64,000 nt of DNA, taken from Agromyces sp. ISL-38. Lineage in GTDB: Bacteria; Actinomycetota; Actinomycetes; Actinomycetales; Microbacteriaceae. How positions within the stretch are numbered: the stretch's first letter is position 1; every line of letters starts with the position of its first letter. Positions 53,487 to 62,503 of this stretch are shown in pieces. The DNA lies in contig NZ_JAGGPF010000012.1 in assembly GCF_018613935.1 (NCBI RefSeq), forward strand, positions 124,001 through 188,000, given 5' to 3'. Made by a program: the position numbers and the translations under genes. The notes below the pieces were generated by a model. It did no database searches. It had not been told where the DNA came from and saw only the letters and a list, made by a program, of their open reading frames with translations.

Positions 53487-54409
53487 TCGATGAGGCTCCT
53501 GCCGGTGAGACGGAGGAACACGTCTTCGAGGCTCGAGCGTCGCACGAGGCTCGTGATGGGGTGCAGCCCCGCGTCGGTGATGCGCTCGAGCTCGGCCTCG
53601 CCGTTGTCGCTGTAGATGAGGATGCGGTCGGGCAGCACCTCGGCGCGCTCGCCGATGCCCGAGAGGCGCTCGGCCACCTCGACGTTGCGATCGGAGCCGA
53701 AGCGCACCTCGAGCACCTCGCGCGACGAGTAGCGGCGGATGAGCTCGGCCGGCGTGCCCTCGGCCATGATGGCGCCCTTGTCGACGACCACGAGCCGGTC
53801 GCAGAGCTGCTCTGCCTCATCCATGTAGTGGGTCGTGAGCAGGAGCGTGGTGCCCTCCTCCTTGAGACGGAACAGGCGGTCCCAGAGGATGTGCCGAGCC
53901 TGCGGATCGAGGCCGGTCGTGGGCTCGTCGAGGAGGAGCACGCTCGGGTCGTTGATGAGCGCGCGAGCGATGGTGAGCCGTCGCTTCATGCCGCCCGAGA
54001 GCGAATCGACCTTCGCCTTGCCCTTCTCCTCGAGCTGGGCGAACGCGAGCAACTCATCGGCCCGCTTCGCGACGAGCTTGCCGGACAGGCCGAAGTAGCG
54101 CCCGTAGACGAGGAGGTTCTCGCGAACGCGGAGCTCGGTGTCGAGGTTGTCGGATTGCGGCACGACGCCGAGCTGCGAGCGGATCTCGGGGCCGAAGGCG
54201 TCGGGATCGAGGCCGAGGATCGAGAGCTCGCCCGACGTGCGAGTGGACACCGCACCGACCATGCGCATCGTCGTCGACTTGCCCGCGCCGTTCGGACCGA
54301 GGAGCCCGAACGACTCCCCCGGCGCCACCTCGAAGGAGATGCCGTCGACGGCGGCGAACTCGCCATAGCGCTTGACGAGGTCGCGGGCGACGATGACTGG
54401 TGCTGGCAC
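53483..54409 (-). CDS. ABC exporter ATPase, DrrA/NodI-like
   Basis: 308 residues. Walker A is LLGPNGAGKSTTMRM, the Q-loop lies in VVPQSDNLD, the signature is LSGGMKRRLTIARAL and Walker B is VLLLDEPTTGLDPQ, followed by TTHYMDEAEQLCDRL. The C-terminal ~80 residues (REVLEVRFGSDRN onward) are the DrrA-type extension. It powers the two ABC-2 permeases encoded next. The GTG start at 54409 lies 8 bases after a TATCGT box. The TetR gene upstream is on the same strand 74 bases away, so it might regulate this exporter as well as the divergent permease. Confidence 0.88.
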   Translation of the reverse strand: MPAPVIVARDLVKRYGEFAAVDGISFEVAPGESFGLLGPNGAGKSTTMRMVGAVSTRTSGELSILGLDPDAFGPEIRSQLGVVPQSDNLDTELRVRENLLVYGRYFGLSGKLVAKRADELLAFAQLEEKGKAKVDSLSGGMKRRLTIARALINDPSVLLLDEPTTGLDPQARHILWDRLFRLKEEGTTLLLTTHYMDEAEQLCDRLVVVDKGAIMAEGTPAELIRRYSSREVLEVRFGSDRNVEVAERLSGIGERAEVLPDRILIYSDNGEAELERITDAGLHPITSLVRRSSLEDVFLRLTGRSLIE

Positions 54410-54417
54410 AGTTCTTC

Positions 54418-54423
54418 ACGATA
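54418..54423 (-). promoter_or_regulatory. -10 box for the ABC exporter operon
   Basis: TATCGT on the minus strand, 8 bases, then GTG at 54409. The same hexamer is used before add and the response regulator. Confidence 0.45.
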
Positions 54424-54483
54424 GCCCCGGGCGCCGACATCCGTCAGGGAGAGCGAGCGGGGTCCCGGATCCGGCCGTCGTGG

Positions 54484-55089
54484 CTAGGCTCGGGCTCGCG
54501 CGGCGATCGCGTCGAGGAGCGCCGCCAGCCCGAACTCGAAGGCGGCATCGACGCGCGCGACGGCGTCGGTCCACGCGCCGGATGCTGCCACGAGCGCCGT
54601 TTCGGCGCCATCGACGTGCCAGACGTCCGAAGGCGCTGACTGCTCGAGGCCGACACCGAGCGCGAAGCTGTCGAGCACCTCGAGGTAGACGGCGATCTCG
54701 CGTGGCTCGAAGCCCGCCTGTTCGAACGCTCGGGCGAGCCGCTCATAGAGTTCGAGCACGGGTTCCGAGGTGATCGGCGTGCCGACGAGCACCGTGACCA
54801 GATGCGGATGGGCGGCATAGCTGCGGCGCTGCGTCCGCACGATCGCCTCGATCTCGTCACGCCAGTCGCCCTCTTTCCGTGCCGGCGGGGGGTCATCGGC
54901 GATCAACCGGTCGCGGATGAGGTTCACGAGGTGATCGCGATCGCCGACGTGGTAGTAAAGCGACGGCGCCGCCACTCCGAGCCGCTTTGCGAGGGCACGC
55001 ATCGCGAATTCGTCTCCGCTGTCGATGAGCGCGAGCGCCTCGCTGACGATGCGATCAATCGAGAGCAGGTTCTTCGATGGCCGGCCCAC
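54484..55089 (-). CDS. TetR-family transcriptional regulator
   Basis: 201 residues. The N-terminal helix-turn-helix is IDRIVSEALALIDSGDEFAM then LAKRLGVAAPSLYYHVGD, with the LYYHV recognition helix typical of TetR. The C-terminal ligand domain is of the TetR_C type with LEVLDSFALGVGLE. The start is GTG 55089 (GRPSKNLLS). It is divergent from the APC permease gene across 108 bases that contain a 17-bp near-palindrome, its probable operator. The ligand may be the substrate of the permease/amidohydrolase pair. Confidence 0.85.
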   Translation of the reverse strand: MGRPSKNLLSIDRIVSEALALIDSGDEFAMRALAKRLGVAAPSLYYHVGDRDHLVNLIRDRLIADDPPPARKEGDWRDEIEAIVRTQRRSYAAHPHLVTVLVGTPITSEPVLELYERLARAFEQAGFEPREIAVYLEVLDSFALGVGLEQSAPSDVWHVDGAETALVAASGAWTDAVARVDAAFEFGLAALLDAIAARARA

Positions 55090-55156
55090 CTCACCACCTC
55101 CGATTCCTGTTCGTCACCACGTGGGTCTTGCGGACGATGTCACTCCGGTACACAAT

Positions 55157-55173
55157 ATCTGACACCGTTAGAT
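55157..55173. promoter_or_regulatory. Probable TetR operator
   Basis: ATCTGACACCGTTAGAT is a near-perfect palindrome (ATCTRAC-ACC-GTTAGAT, one mismatch) in the tetR/permease divergent gap. It overlaps AT-rich sequence that could hold -10 boxes in both directions (CACAAT, TAGATT). Confidence 0.6.
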
Positions 55174-55197
55174 TTAGCCGATCGACTGGAGTCAAGT

Positions 55198-56661
55198 ATG
55201 TCAATGGAGACGTCCACCTCAGCCCCGCCCGACGGCCGGCCCGTCGTCGGTGCACTCAAGAAGAACTCGCTCGGGACCGGGGGAATCACGTTCCTCGTCG
55301 TCTCGGCCGCCGCTCCGCTCACCGTCATCGCGGGCACCGTGCCGCTGGCGATCCTGATCGGCGGCCCAGCGGCCCCGCTCGCCTACCTCGTGGTCGGCCT
55401 CGCGCTCGCCGTGTTCGCGGTCGGGTTCATGGCGATGACCCGACATGTCACCAAGACGGGTGGGTTCTACACCTACATCACCGAGGCGCTCGGCAGGCAT
55501 GTCGGCCTCGGCGCGGGGATCCTCGCCCTCGTCTCGTACAACGCGATGCAGATCGGAATCTACGGTCTCTTCGCGGTGAGTGCCCGGGCGATGCTCGCGA
55601 CCCTCTTCGGCATCGACGTTCCCTGGGCCGTGCTCGCATTCATCGCCATCGTGTTGGTATGGGCGATGGGATTCGCCGGGATCGATCTCGGGGCGAGGGT
55701 GCTGGGTGTGCTCCTCATCGTCGAGACACTCGTGCTCGTCGTGCTCGGCATCGCGATCATCGCAAGCGGAGGTGGGCCGGAGGGCTTCGGCGCCGGCGCC
55801 TTCGCTCCCGGGAACGTGTTCACTCCGCAGTTCGCGGTGACCCTCGGCCTCGCATTCGGCGCATTCATCGGCTTCGAGTCGACCGCGCTCTACCGTGCGG
55901 AGGCACGCTCGGCCGATCGCACCATTCCCCGCGCCACGTACGTGGCCGTCTTCGCCATGACGTTCTTCTACTTCGCGATGGCGTGGCTCCTCATCCAGGC
56001 GCATGGTGAATCCCTGGTGCAGGCCTTCATCGGGCAGAACGGGGTCGAGACGTTCATCTTCGCCACGGCCGAGACCCAGCTCGGCCACTGGGCGACCGTG
56101 ACCCTGCTCCTGCTCATCCTCACGAGCGTCTACGCGGCGCTCCTCGCCTTCCACAATTCCATCAACCGGTACAGCTACGCGCTCGCCCGCGACGACGTGC
56201 TCCCGGCGATGCTCGGTCGCACCAGGCAGCGCAACGGCTCGCCCTGGGTGGCCGGCGCGGTACAGACCGGACTCGCCGCCCTGATCGTGGGCGGGTTCGC
56301 CATCGCGGGCGCCGATCCCTACCTGCAGCTGCTCATCTGGGTCAACACCCCCGGGGTGATCGGGGTCGTGTGCCTGCAGATCCTGGCGTCGCTCGCCGTC
56401 GTGGTCTTCTTCACGAGGAACAGGGGAGCTGAGCGTCACCGCTTCGCGGTTCCCGCCGCCCTCACCGGCGGAATCCTCATGGCGCTGTTCACCGGGCTTA
56501 TCGTCGCGAACATCGACGTGTTGACCGGCGCGCCCGCCGGAACCAACGTCGTGATCATCAGCGTGGTGCCGATCAGCTTCGCGGTGGGCGTCATCCTCGC
56601 CGCGGTCCTCAAGCGCCGCCGGCCGGCCGCCTATGCGCGCATCGGGGGCCAGGGACAGTGA
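55198..56661 (+). CDS. APC-superfamily amino acid/amine permease
   Basis: 487 residues with about twelve membrane helices. ITFLVVSAAAPLTVIAGTVP in helix 1 and the helix-2 VVGLALAVFAVGFMAMTRHV region, GGFYTYITEALGRHVGLGAG in helix 3 and GFESTALYRAEARSADRTIP in helix 6 are APC signatures. It should take up an amino acid, amine or acyl-amine. ATG 55198 has GGAG 6 bases upstream. The next gene, an amidohydrolase, overlaps its stop (GTGA), so the imported compound is probably hydrolysed by that enzyme. Confidence 0.88.
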   Translation: MSMETSTSAPPDGRPVVGALKKNSLGTGGITFLVVSAAAPLTVIAGTVPLAILIGGPAAPLAYLVVGLALAVFAVGFMAMTRHVTKTGGFYTYITEALGRHVGLGAGILALVSYNAMQIGIYGLFAVSARAMLATLFGIDVPWAVLAFIAIVLVWAMGFAGIDLGARVLGVLLIVETLVLVVLGIAIIASGGGPEGFGAGAFAPGNVFTPQFAVTLGLAFGAFIGFESTALYRAEARSADRTIPRATYVAVFAMTFFYFAMAWLLIQAHGESLVQAFIGQNGVETFIFATAETQLGHWATVTLLLLILTSVYAALLAFHNSINRYSYALARDDVLPAMLGRTRQRNGSPWVAGAVQTGLAALIVGGFAIAGADPYLQLLIWVNTPGVIGVVCLQILASLAVVVFFTRNRGAERHRFAVPAALTGGILMALFTGLIVANIDVLTGAPAGTNVVIISVVPISFAVGVILAAVLKRRRPAAYARIGGQGQ

Positions 56662-58250
56662 CGGTCGACCTCATCGTCCTCGCCACCCGGCTGCACGGCG
56701 CATCCGGTGGAGCCGTGGCGGTGCAAGGCGGTCGCATCGTGGCGATCGGAGATCGCCGAGACGCCAGGGCATGGACGGGACCGTCGACGCGCGTGCTCGA
56801 CCTCGGCGATGCGACCGTGCTGCCGGGACTCACGGACGCGCATTCGCATCCGATGCTCGGCGCGAGCGTCGCGCGCGGCCTCGACTTGCGCGGCGCCGAC
56901 TCGCTCGACGACGTGCGCGAGGCCGTCGCGTCCGAGCGCGCGCGGCTGCGTCGCGGCGAGTGGTTGATCGGCTGGGGACTCGACCACAACGTCTGGCGCG
57001 GAGAGGAGGTCGGGGCGGCGGCAATCGAAGCGGCATCCGGTGACGTTCCCACCTTCCTGCGCATGTTCGATGCGCACTCGGCCGTCGTCAATCGGGCGGC
57101 GCTCGAGCGCGCTGCCGTACGGGGAGGGCGCCGCTTCGACACCGGTTCCGAGATCGTGGTCGATGCCTCGGGAACTCCGACCGGTCTGCTGCTCGAGAGC
57201 GAGGCGCTCGCCGTCGTCGAGCGAGTCATCCCGCCCGACAGCCGCGCCGACCTGCGCCGGCGCCTCGCGTCATCGCTCCGCGCGATGGCCGCGAGCGGCC
57301 TCACCGGGGCGCACGTGCTCGACTTCAAGGACGACCCCGCCGATCTCTACCGTGCGCTCGACGACAGCGGCGAGCTTCCCCTCCGACTCAAGATCCACCC
57401 GTGGGTGTCTCCGTCATCCGGCCCCGACGACTGGGGCGCACTGTGTGCGCAGGTCGGGGAAGGCGGCCGGCTCTGGCGGATGCATGGAGTCAAGCTCTTC
57501 CTCGACGGAACGATCGACAACGGCACCGCGTGGCTTCGCAGCCCGGACAGCCACGGACTGTCGGTCCGAAGCACCTGGGACGACCCGGAACGCTATCGCT
57601 CGGCGATCGCGCACTTCGGCGCCGCAGGGGTCGGTACCGCAACGCACGCCATCGGGGATCGGGCCGTGATGCACGCGGCAGAGAGCATCCGACTCGCGCT
57701 CCAACGTCATCCGGGCGCGCGACACCGCATCGAGCACCTGGAGCTCACGGGCGACGACATCGTGCAGGCCGTCGCCGCCAGCGGCGCGATCGCGAGCATG
57801 CAGCCGACGCATTGCACCCACTTCGTCACGGATGCCGGGACCGACAACTGGAGCGGCCGGGTAGGAGCGCGCCGGGCCCGGCATGCCTGGCGCACGCGTT
57901 CCCTCGTCGACGCGGGGACAACACTCGCGCTCGGCTCGGACTGGCCGATCGCTCCGTTCGAACCACTGCAGATCATGGCGGATGCCCGGTTGCGGCGGCG
58001 TGTCGACCGGCCGGATCTTCCACCGGTCCTGCGCTCGGAGGGGTTGACGGCGGCGCAGGCCCTCGACGGGTACACGAGGGCCGCAGCGATCGCGGCCGGG
58101 GTGGAGCACGAGGAGGGGGCCATCCGGCCAGGCGCACTCGCCGACCTCACGGTGCTCGCGGCCGACCCCCTCGCCGTCTCGCCCGAGGAGTTCGCCGAGC
58201 TTCCTGTTCTGGCGACCATCGTCGGCGGCGAAGTACGACACTCCCTCTGA
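56658..58250 (+). CDS. YtcJ/NfdA-type amidohydrolase
   Basis: 530 residues. A composite-sandwich N-terminus is followed by a TIM barrel with metal motifs LPGLTDAHSHPMLG (HxH), MHGVKLFLDGTIDNGT, THAIGDRAVMHAAE, RHRIEHLEL and TLALGSDWPIAPF, and by the sandwich C-terminus GAIRPGALADLTVLA. Members hydrolyse N-substituted formamides, amides or imines. The enzyme is cytosolic (no signal peptide) and co-translated with the APC permease. The compound is unknown; an amide imported by the permease is the natural guess. Confidence 0.87.
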   Translation: MTVDLIVLATRLHGASGGAVAVQGGRIVAIGDRRDARAWTGPSTRVLDLGDATVLPGLTDAHSHPMLGASVARGLDLRGADSLDDVREAVASERARLRRGEWLIGWGLDHNVWRGEEVGAAAIEAASGDVPTFLRMFDAHSAVVNRAALERAAVRGGRRFDTGSEIVVDASGTPTGLLLESEALAVVERVIPPDSRADLRRRLASSLRAMAASGLTGAHVLDFKDDPADLYRALDDSGELPLRLKIHPWVSPSSGPDDWGALCAQVGEGGRLWRMHGVKLFLDGTIDNGTAWLRSPDSHGLSVRSTWDDPERYRSAIAHFGAAGVGTATHAIGDRAVMHAAESIRLALQRHPGARHRIEHLELTGDDIVQAVAASGAIASMQPTHCTHFVTDAGTDNWSGRVGARRARHAWRTRSLVDAGTTLALGSDWPIAPFEPLQIMADARLRRRVDRPDLPPVLRSEGLTAAQALDGYTRAAAIAAGVEHEEGAIRPGALADLTVLAADPLAVSPEEFAELPVLATIVGGEVRHSL

Positions 58251-58321
58251 CGGACGGCGACACGACGGACGGTCGGGCTCCCGATCCGGCCACGTCTGAG
58301 GCATTCGTCGTCGGTCGCTCC

Positions 58322-58327
58322 TACGAT
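58322..58327 (+). promoter_or_regulatory. -10 box of a leaderless promoter for psuG
   Basis: TACGAT, 6 bases, then ATG at 58334. It gives psuGK a promoter separate from the amidohydrolase operon 83 bases upstream. Confidence 0.45.
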
Positions 58328-58333
58328 GGCGGA

Positions 58334-59251
58334 ATGCAGACTCCCCCGTCCGGCCTCCGCATCGGCGACGAGGTGCGGCGCGCACTCGACGCCGGCGCCC
58401 CCGTGCTCGCCCTCGAATCCACGATCCTCAGTCACGGCCTGCCGTCGCCCCGAAACCTCGAGGTCGGGCTCGCCTCGGAGGCGCTCGTGCGGGAGGAAGG
58501 GGTCGTGCCCGCCACGATCGGGGTGATCGACGGGGTCGCGGTCGTGGGTCTCTCCCCCGCCGAGATCGAGCGGCTCTGCAGCACCGAGCGCGTCGTCAAG
58601 GTGAGTGTTCGCGATCTGCCGATCGCCAGGGCGCAGCACCTCGACGGCGGTACGACCGTCGCCGCGACGGCGTGGCTCGCGCATCGCGCTGGCATCCGGG
58701 TCATGTCGACTGGCGGCCTGGGCGGCGTGCACCGCGGGGCGAGCGAGACCTTCGACGAGTCCGCCGACCTCGGCACCCTCGCGACAACGCCGATCACGCT
58801 CGTGAGCGCGGGGGTGAAATCGATCCTCGACATCGGCGCCACGCTCGAGCGGCTCGAGACGCTGAACATCCCAGTCGTCGGCTACCGCACGAATCGGTAC
58901 CCCGGCTTCTACATCGCCGACTCGGGCTTCTCGCTCGACTATCGCATCGAGAGCCCGGCGGATGCCGCGGCGCTCGCACACGCCCGTGACGAGCTCGGGC
59001 TGGCGTCCGCCGTGCTCGTGGCGAACCCGGTCGACGCGGCGAAGCAGTTCGACCCCGAGTTCCACGACCGGGTGCTGGCCGAAGCGCTGGCCGCGGCATC
59101 CGACGCCGGCGTGACCGGCCACGACACGACCCCGTTCCTCCTCGACTACGTGCAACGCGCCACGGGTGGTCGGAGCCTCGAGGTGAACCTCGAGGTGTAC
59201 CGCGGCAATGTCGCGCTCGGGGCGGAGATCGCGCGTGCCGTCGCCGGCTGA
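58334..59251 (+). CDS. psuG: Pseudouridine-5'-phosphate glycosidase
   Basis: 305 residues. It splits pseudouridine-5'-phosphate to uracil and ribose-5-phosphate. LALESTILSHGLPSPRNLE, VPATIGVIDGVAVVGLS, MSTGGLGGVHRGASETFD, VSAGVKSILDIGATLERLE (with the Schiff-base lysine) and YRTNRYPGFYIADSG are the family blocks. psuK follows with a 17-base overlap, so pseudouridine phosphorylation and cleavage are co-expressed. This complements the nucleoside salvage genes at 22-35 kb. Confidence 0.93.
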   Translation: MQTPPSGLRIGDEVRRALDAGAPVLALESTILSHGLPSPRNLEVGLASEALVREEGVVPATIGVIDGVAVVGLSPAEIERLCSTERVVKVSVRDLPIARAQHLDGGTTVAATAWLAHRAGIRVMSTGGLGGVHRGASETFDESADLGTLATTPITLVSAGVKSILDIGATLERLETLNIPVVGYRTNRYPGFYIADSGFSLDYRIESPADAAALAHARDELGLASAVLVANPVDAAKQFDPEFHDRVLAEALAAASDAGVTGHDTTPFLLDYVQRATGGRSLEVNLEVYRGNVALGAEIARAVAG

Positions 59252-60137
59252 GCGGCCGGGCGGCGTGCTCGCGGTGGTCGGCGACCTCGTCGAGGACATC
59301 GTCGTGTGGGCGGGCGAGCCGGTGCGTACGGCGACCGACACGGCCGCGCAGGTCTTCCGGGCACGGGGCGGCAGTGCCGCGAACGTCGCAGCCCTCGCCG
59401 CCGCACACGTGGCGACGCGGTTCATCGGCAGGGTCGGCACGGATGCCGCGGGCGAGGCACTCGTCGCCGAGCTCACGGCACGGAGCGTCGACGTACGCGT
59501 GCAGCGGCAGGGGCGCACCGGCACGGTCGTGCTCCTCGTCGACGCCGACGGCGAGCGCACGATGTTCCCCGACCGCGGAGCGTCGGCGGTGCTCGAGCAG
59601 GTCGACGACCGATGGCTCGACGGCGTCACCTGGTTGCACGTGCCGGCCTACGGCTTCGAGCGTGAGCCGATGCGCAGCGAGGTCATGCGCCTCGCCGCCC
59701 TGGCGCGCACGGCGGGGGCCCGGATCTCGGTCGACGCCTCCTCGACCGGGCTGCTCGCCGGCATCGGTGTCGACGTCGCACTCGACCTCATCCGCGAGGC
59801 CGCGCCCGAAGTGCTGTTCGCGAACGAGTCCGAGGCCGAGCTGCTCGGGCTGGCAGGTGGCGGAGCACTCGCGGCATCCGTCGCGCAGACCGCCGTCGTG
59901 AAGCACGGCCCGTTGCCGACCGACGTGATCGAGGCGGGCCGGCTCGTTGCGCGGGTCGACGTGGCCCCGGTCTCCGGAATCCGCGACCTCACGGGCGCGG
60001 GCGACGCCTTCGCCGCGGGATTCCTCGCCGCGACCCTGCAGGGAGCGGATGCCGCGGCGGCCTGCGTCGCTGGGCATGCGGCCGCGGCATCCGTGCTCAC
60101 GAACCCGGGCGCGCACGCCACCCGTTCGTCAACCTGA
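59235..60137 (+). CDS. psuK: PfkB-family kinase, probable pseudouridine kinase
   Basis: 300 residues, ribokinase fold. AVVGDLVEDIVV opens the fold, RGGSAANVAALAAA is PfkB signature 1, and DLTGAGDAFAAGFLAA is signature 2 with the catalytic Asp. GTG 59235 lies inside the end of psuG with GGAG 7 bases ahead; a later GTG near 59264 is possible. Coupling to psuG makes pseudouridine the most likely substrate. The C-terminus is Ala-rich with the GGCATCC word in its coding sequence. Confidence 0.82.
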   Translation: MPSPAERPGGVLAVVGDLVEDIVVWAGEPVRTATDTAAQVFRARGGSAANVAALAAAHVATRFIGRVGTDAAGEALVAELTARSVDVRVQRQGRTGTVVLLVDADGERTMFPDRGASAVLEQVDDRWLDGVTWLHVPAYGFEREPMRSEVMRLAALARTAGARISVDASSTGLLAGIGVDVALDLIREAAPEVLFANESEAELLGLAGGGALAASVAQTAVVKHGPLPTDVIEAGRLVARVDVAPVSGIRDLTGAGDAFAAGFLAATLQGADAAAACVAGHAAAASVLTNPGAHATRSST

Positions 60138-60138
60138 A

Positions 60139-60168
60139 TTGACAGATCACGGGCGCGTCAATTACGGT
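60139..60168 (+). promoter_or_regulatory. Strong sigma-A-type promoter
   Basis: TTGACA (60139-60144), 18 bases, TACGGT (60163-60168), then 7 bases to ATG 60176. It is the only promoter in the window with a consensus -35, and it also drives a leaderless start. Confidence 0.65.
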
Positions 60169-60175
60169 TGACGCC

Positions 60176-60403
60176 ATGGACGACCGCACCCTCCGCACTG
60201 CCATCGCCGCCGCCGACGGCGACGACCCGTACCGGGCGCTGCGCGACCTGCGTCACGCCCGCATGGAGCTCAACCGCGAGCTCGACCGTGCCGAGGCGCT
60301 CGCCGTGCGGCGGGCCCGTGCCGCCGGCTCGAGCTGGCAGCTCATCGCCCTCGCCCTCGAGGTGTCGAAGCAGGCGGTGCACAAGAAGTACGGACGCAGC
60401 TAG
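60176..60403 (+). CDS. Small helix-turn-helix protein
   Basis: 75 residues, helical. The C-terminal SSWQLIALALEVSKQAVHKK reads as a helix-turn-helix resembling sigma-like or MerR-like recognition segments, preceded by a charged helix RDLRHARMELNRELDRAEAL that could dimerise. Very similar short proteins are common and unnamed in actinobacteria. It stands alone behind a consensus promoter, 81 bases ahead of the ABC exporter, and could regulate itself or that exporter. The function is unknown. Confidence 0.7.
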   Translation: MDDRTLRTAIAAADGDDPYRALRDLRHARMELNRELDRAEALAVRRARAAGSSWQLIALALEVSKQAVHKKYGRS

Positions 60404-60484
60404 GACACGTATGCTGCATGGCGGCGACGGCGCGGCATCCGAGCGGGCGTGGCATCCGCTCACCGCACAGACCAGGAAGAGACC

Positions 60485-62374
60485 ATGAGCGACAGCACCA
60501 CCACAGCCGAGACCAGGCGCAGCCCCCTCGCCCGACGGGCCACGCCGCCCGGCCCCCGCGCGACCTTCCGGCAGCTGCTGCCGTTCATCTTCGAGCACCG
60601 GCCGGTGCTCATCTGGGTCGCCGTGCTCTCGGTCATCGGAGCGCTCGCCAGCCTCGCCCAGCCGCTCCTCGTGAGCCAGGTGATCGGGGTCGTCGAGGCC
60701 GGCCAACCGCTCGGCTGGCTCGTCTGGGGGCTCATCGCGCTCGTCATCGTGAGCGGCGTCATCTCCGGGTACCAGCACTACCTGCTGCAGCGCACCGGTG
60801 AGGGCGTCGTGCTCTCGGCTCGCAAGCGCCTCGTGGCCAAGCTCCTTCGACTGCCCATCGCCGAGTTCGACACACGCCGCACCGGCGACCTCGTCTCCCG
60901 TGTGGGCAGCGATACGACCATGCTCCGTGCGGTGCTCACCCAAGGCCTCGTCGAGGCGATCGGCGGCACCGTCACGTTCGTCGGCGCGCTCATCGCGATG
61001 CTCATCATCGATCCGGTGCTGCTCGGCCTGACCGTCCTCGTGGTGGCGATCGCGATCACCACCGTCACCCTGCTCTCCCGGCGCGTGCGTGAGGCGTCGC
61101 GCCGCGCCCAGGAGAAGATCGGCGACGTCGCGGCATCCGTCGAGCGTGCGATCAGCTCGGTACGCACGATCCGGGCCGCCGGAGCAACCGAGCGTGAGAT
61201 CCGCTCGGTCGAGGGCGAGGCCGAGGGCGCTTGGAGCATGGGCGTGCAGGTCGCGAAGATCTCCGCGCTCATCGTGCCGATCGCGGGCATCGCGATGCAG
61301 GTGTCGTTCCTCGTGGTGCTCGGCGTGGGCGGCTTCCGCGTCGCCTCGGGCGCCCTCACGGTCGCCAACCTCGTCGCGTTCATCCTCTTCCTCTTCATGA
61401 TGATCCTGCCGCTCGGCCAGGCGTTCGGCGCGATCACCTCGGTCAACCAGGCGCTCGGCGCGCTCGGCCGCATCCAGGAGATCCTCGACCTGCCTGACGA
61501 GAACGCGCACGACCGCGAGCTCGCTCCGCTTGCCGTCATGGTCGGCGAGGCCAATGCGGGCATGCTGCCGGATGTCGCGGCGATCGACTTCGACGACGTG
61601 CACTTCGCGTATGCGGCGACGCGTTCCGACCCGGCCGACCCGGCGAACGAGTCGCCCGACGAGCACCTGCCCGAGCCGAACGTCACGGATCGGCAGCCCG
61701 TGCTCCGCGGGGTCTCGTTCGAGGTGCCGCGCGGGCAGCGCATCGCCCTCGTCGGGCCGTCGGGTGCCGGCAAGTCGACGATCCTCGCGCTCATCGAGCG
61801 CTTCTACGACCCGAGCATCGGCAGCGTGCGCATGGGCGGCCTCGACCTCCGTTCGCTCGATCGTGCCCAGCTCCGCGCGCAGATCGGATACGTCGAGCAG
61901 GATGCGCCCGTGCTCGCCGGATCCCTCCGCGACAACCTGAAGCTCGGCAGCCCCGATGCCACCGACGCCGAGTGCGAGCACGTACTGCGCGCCGTGAACC
62001 TCGGCTCGGTGCTCGACCGCGACCCCGCAGGTCTCGACGCGGCGGTCGGCGAGGACGGCATCATGCTCTCGGGCGGCGAGCGCCAGCGCCTCGCGATCGC
62101 CCGAGCGCTGCTTGCCGCGCCGCCGATCCTCCTGCTCGACGAGTCGACGTCGTCGCTCGACGGCCTGAACGAGCGGATGATGCGCGAGGCCATCGACGCG
62201 GTCTCGGCCGGACGCACGCTCATCGTCATCGCGCACCGGCTCTCGACGGTCATCGACTCCGACCGCATCATCGTGCTCGACGGCGGCCGGGTGATCGGCG
62301 AAGGCACGCACTCCGAGCTCGTGGAGTCGGTTCCGCTGTATCGCGAGCTCGCCGAACACCAGTTGCTCGTGTGA
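60485..62374 (+). CDS. ABC exporter with fused permease and ATPase
   Basis: 629 residues. Six membrane helices (about 40-345) are followed by the ATPase domain: Walker A LVGPSGAGKSTILALIE, signature LSGGERQRLAIARALL, Walker B ILLLDESTSSLDGLNE and H-loop VIAHRLSTV. A 25-residue acidic insert rich in Asp, Glu and Pro sits between the first ATPase strand (VHFAYAAT) and PVLRGVSFEVPRGQR, longer than usual at this position. ATG 60485 has AGGAAG ahead. It probably forms a homodimeric multidrug- or lipid-type exporter; the substrate is unknown. Confidence 0.9.
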   Translation: MSDSTTTAETRRSPLARRATPPGPRATFRQLLPFIFEHRPVLIWVAVLSVIGALASLAQPLLVSQVIGVVEAGQPLGWLVWGLIALVIVSGVISGYQHYLLQRTGEGVVLSARKRLVAKLLRLPIAEFDTRRTGDLVSRVGSDTTMLRAVLTQGLVEAIGGTVTFVGALIAMLIIDPVLLGLTVLVVAIAITTVTLLSRRVREASRRAQEKIGDVAASVERAISSVRTIRAAGATEREIRSVEGEAEGAWSMGVQVAKISALIVPIAGIAMQVSFLVVLGVGGFRVASGALTVANLVAFILFLFMMILPLGQAFGAITSVNQALGALGRIQEILDLPDENAHDRELAPLAVMVGEANAGMLPDVAAIDFDDVHFAYAATRSDPADPANESPDEHLPEPNVTDRQPVLRGVSFEVPRGQRIALVGPSGAGKSTILALIERFYDPSIGSVRMGGLDLRSLDRAQLRAQIGYVEQDAPVLAGSLRDNLKLGSPDATDAECEHVLRAVNLGSVLDRDPAGLDAAVGEDGIMLSGGERQRLAIARALLAAPPILLLDESTSSLDGLNERMMREAIDAVSAGRTLIVIAHRLSTVIDSDRIIVLDGGRVIGEGTHSELVESVPLYRELAEHQLLV

Positions 62375-62503
62375 CGCGTTAGGGGTAAACCTGAGAGAGG
62401 CTCAGTGCTGACTCGGATGGGGCGGCACGGCGGTCTCCATAACGTGGGCGATGCATCCAGACGACGGATGCCACGTCCGCCGACGCCTGACCGAAGGACC
62501 ATC

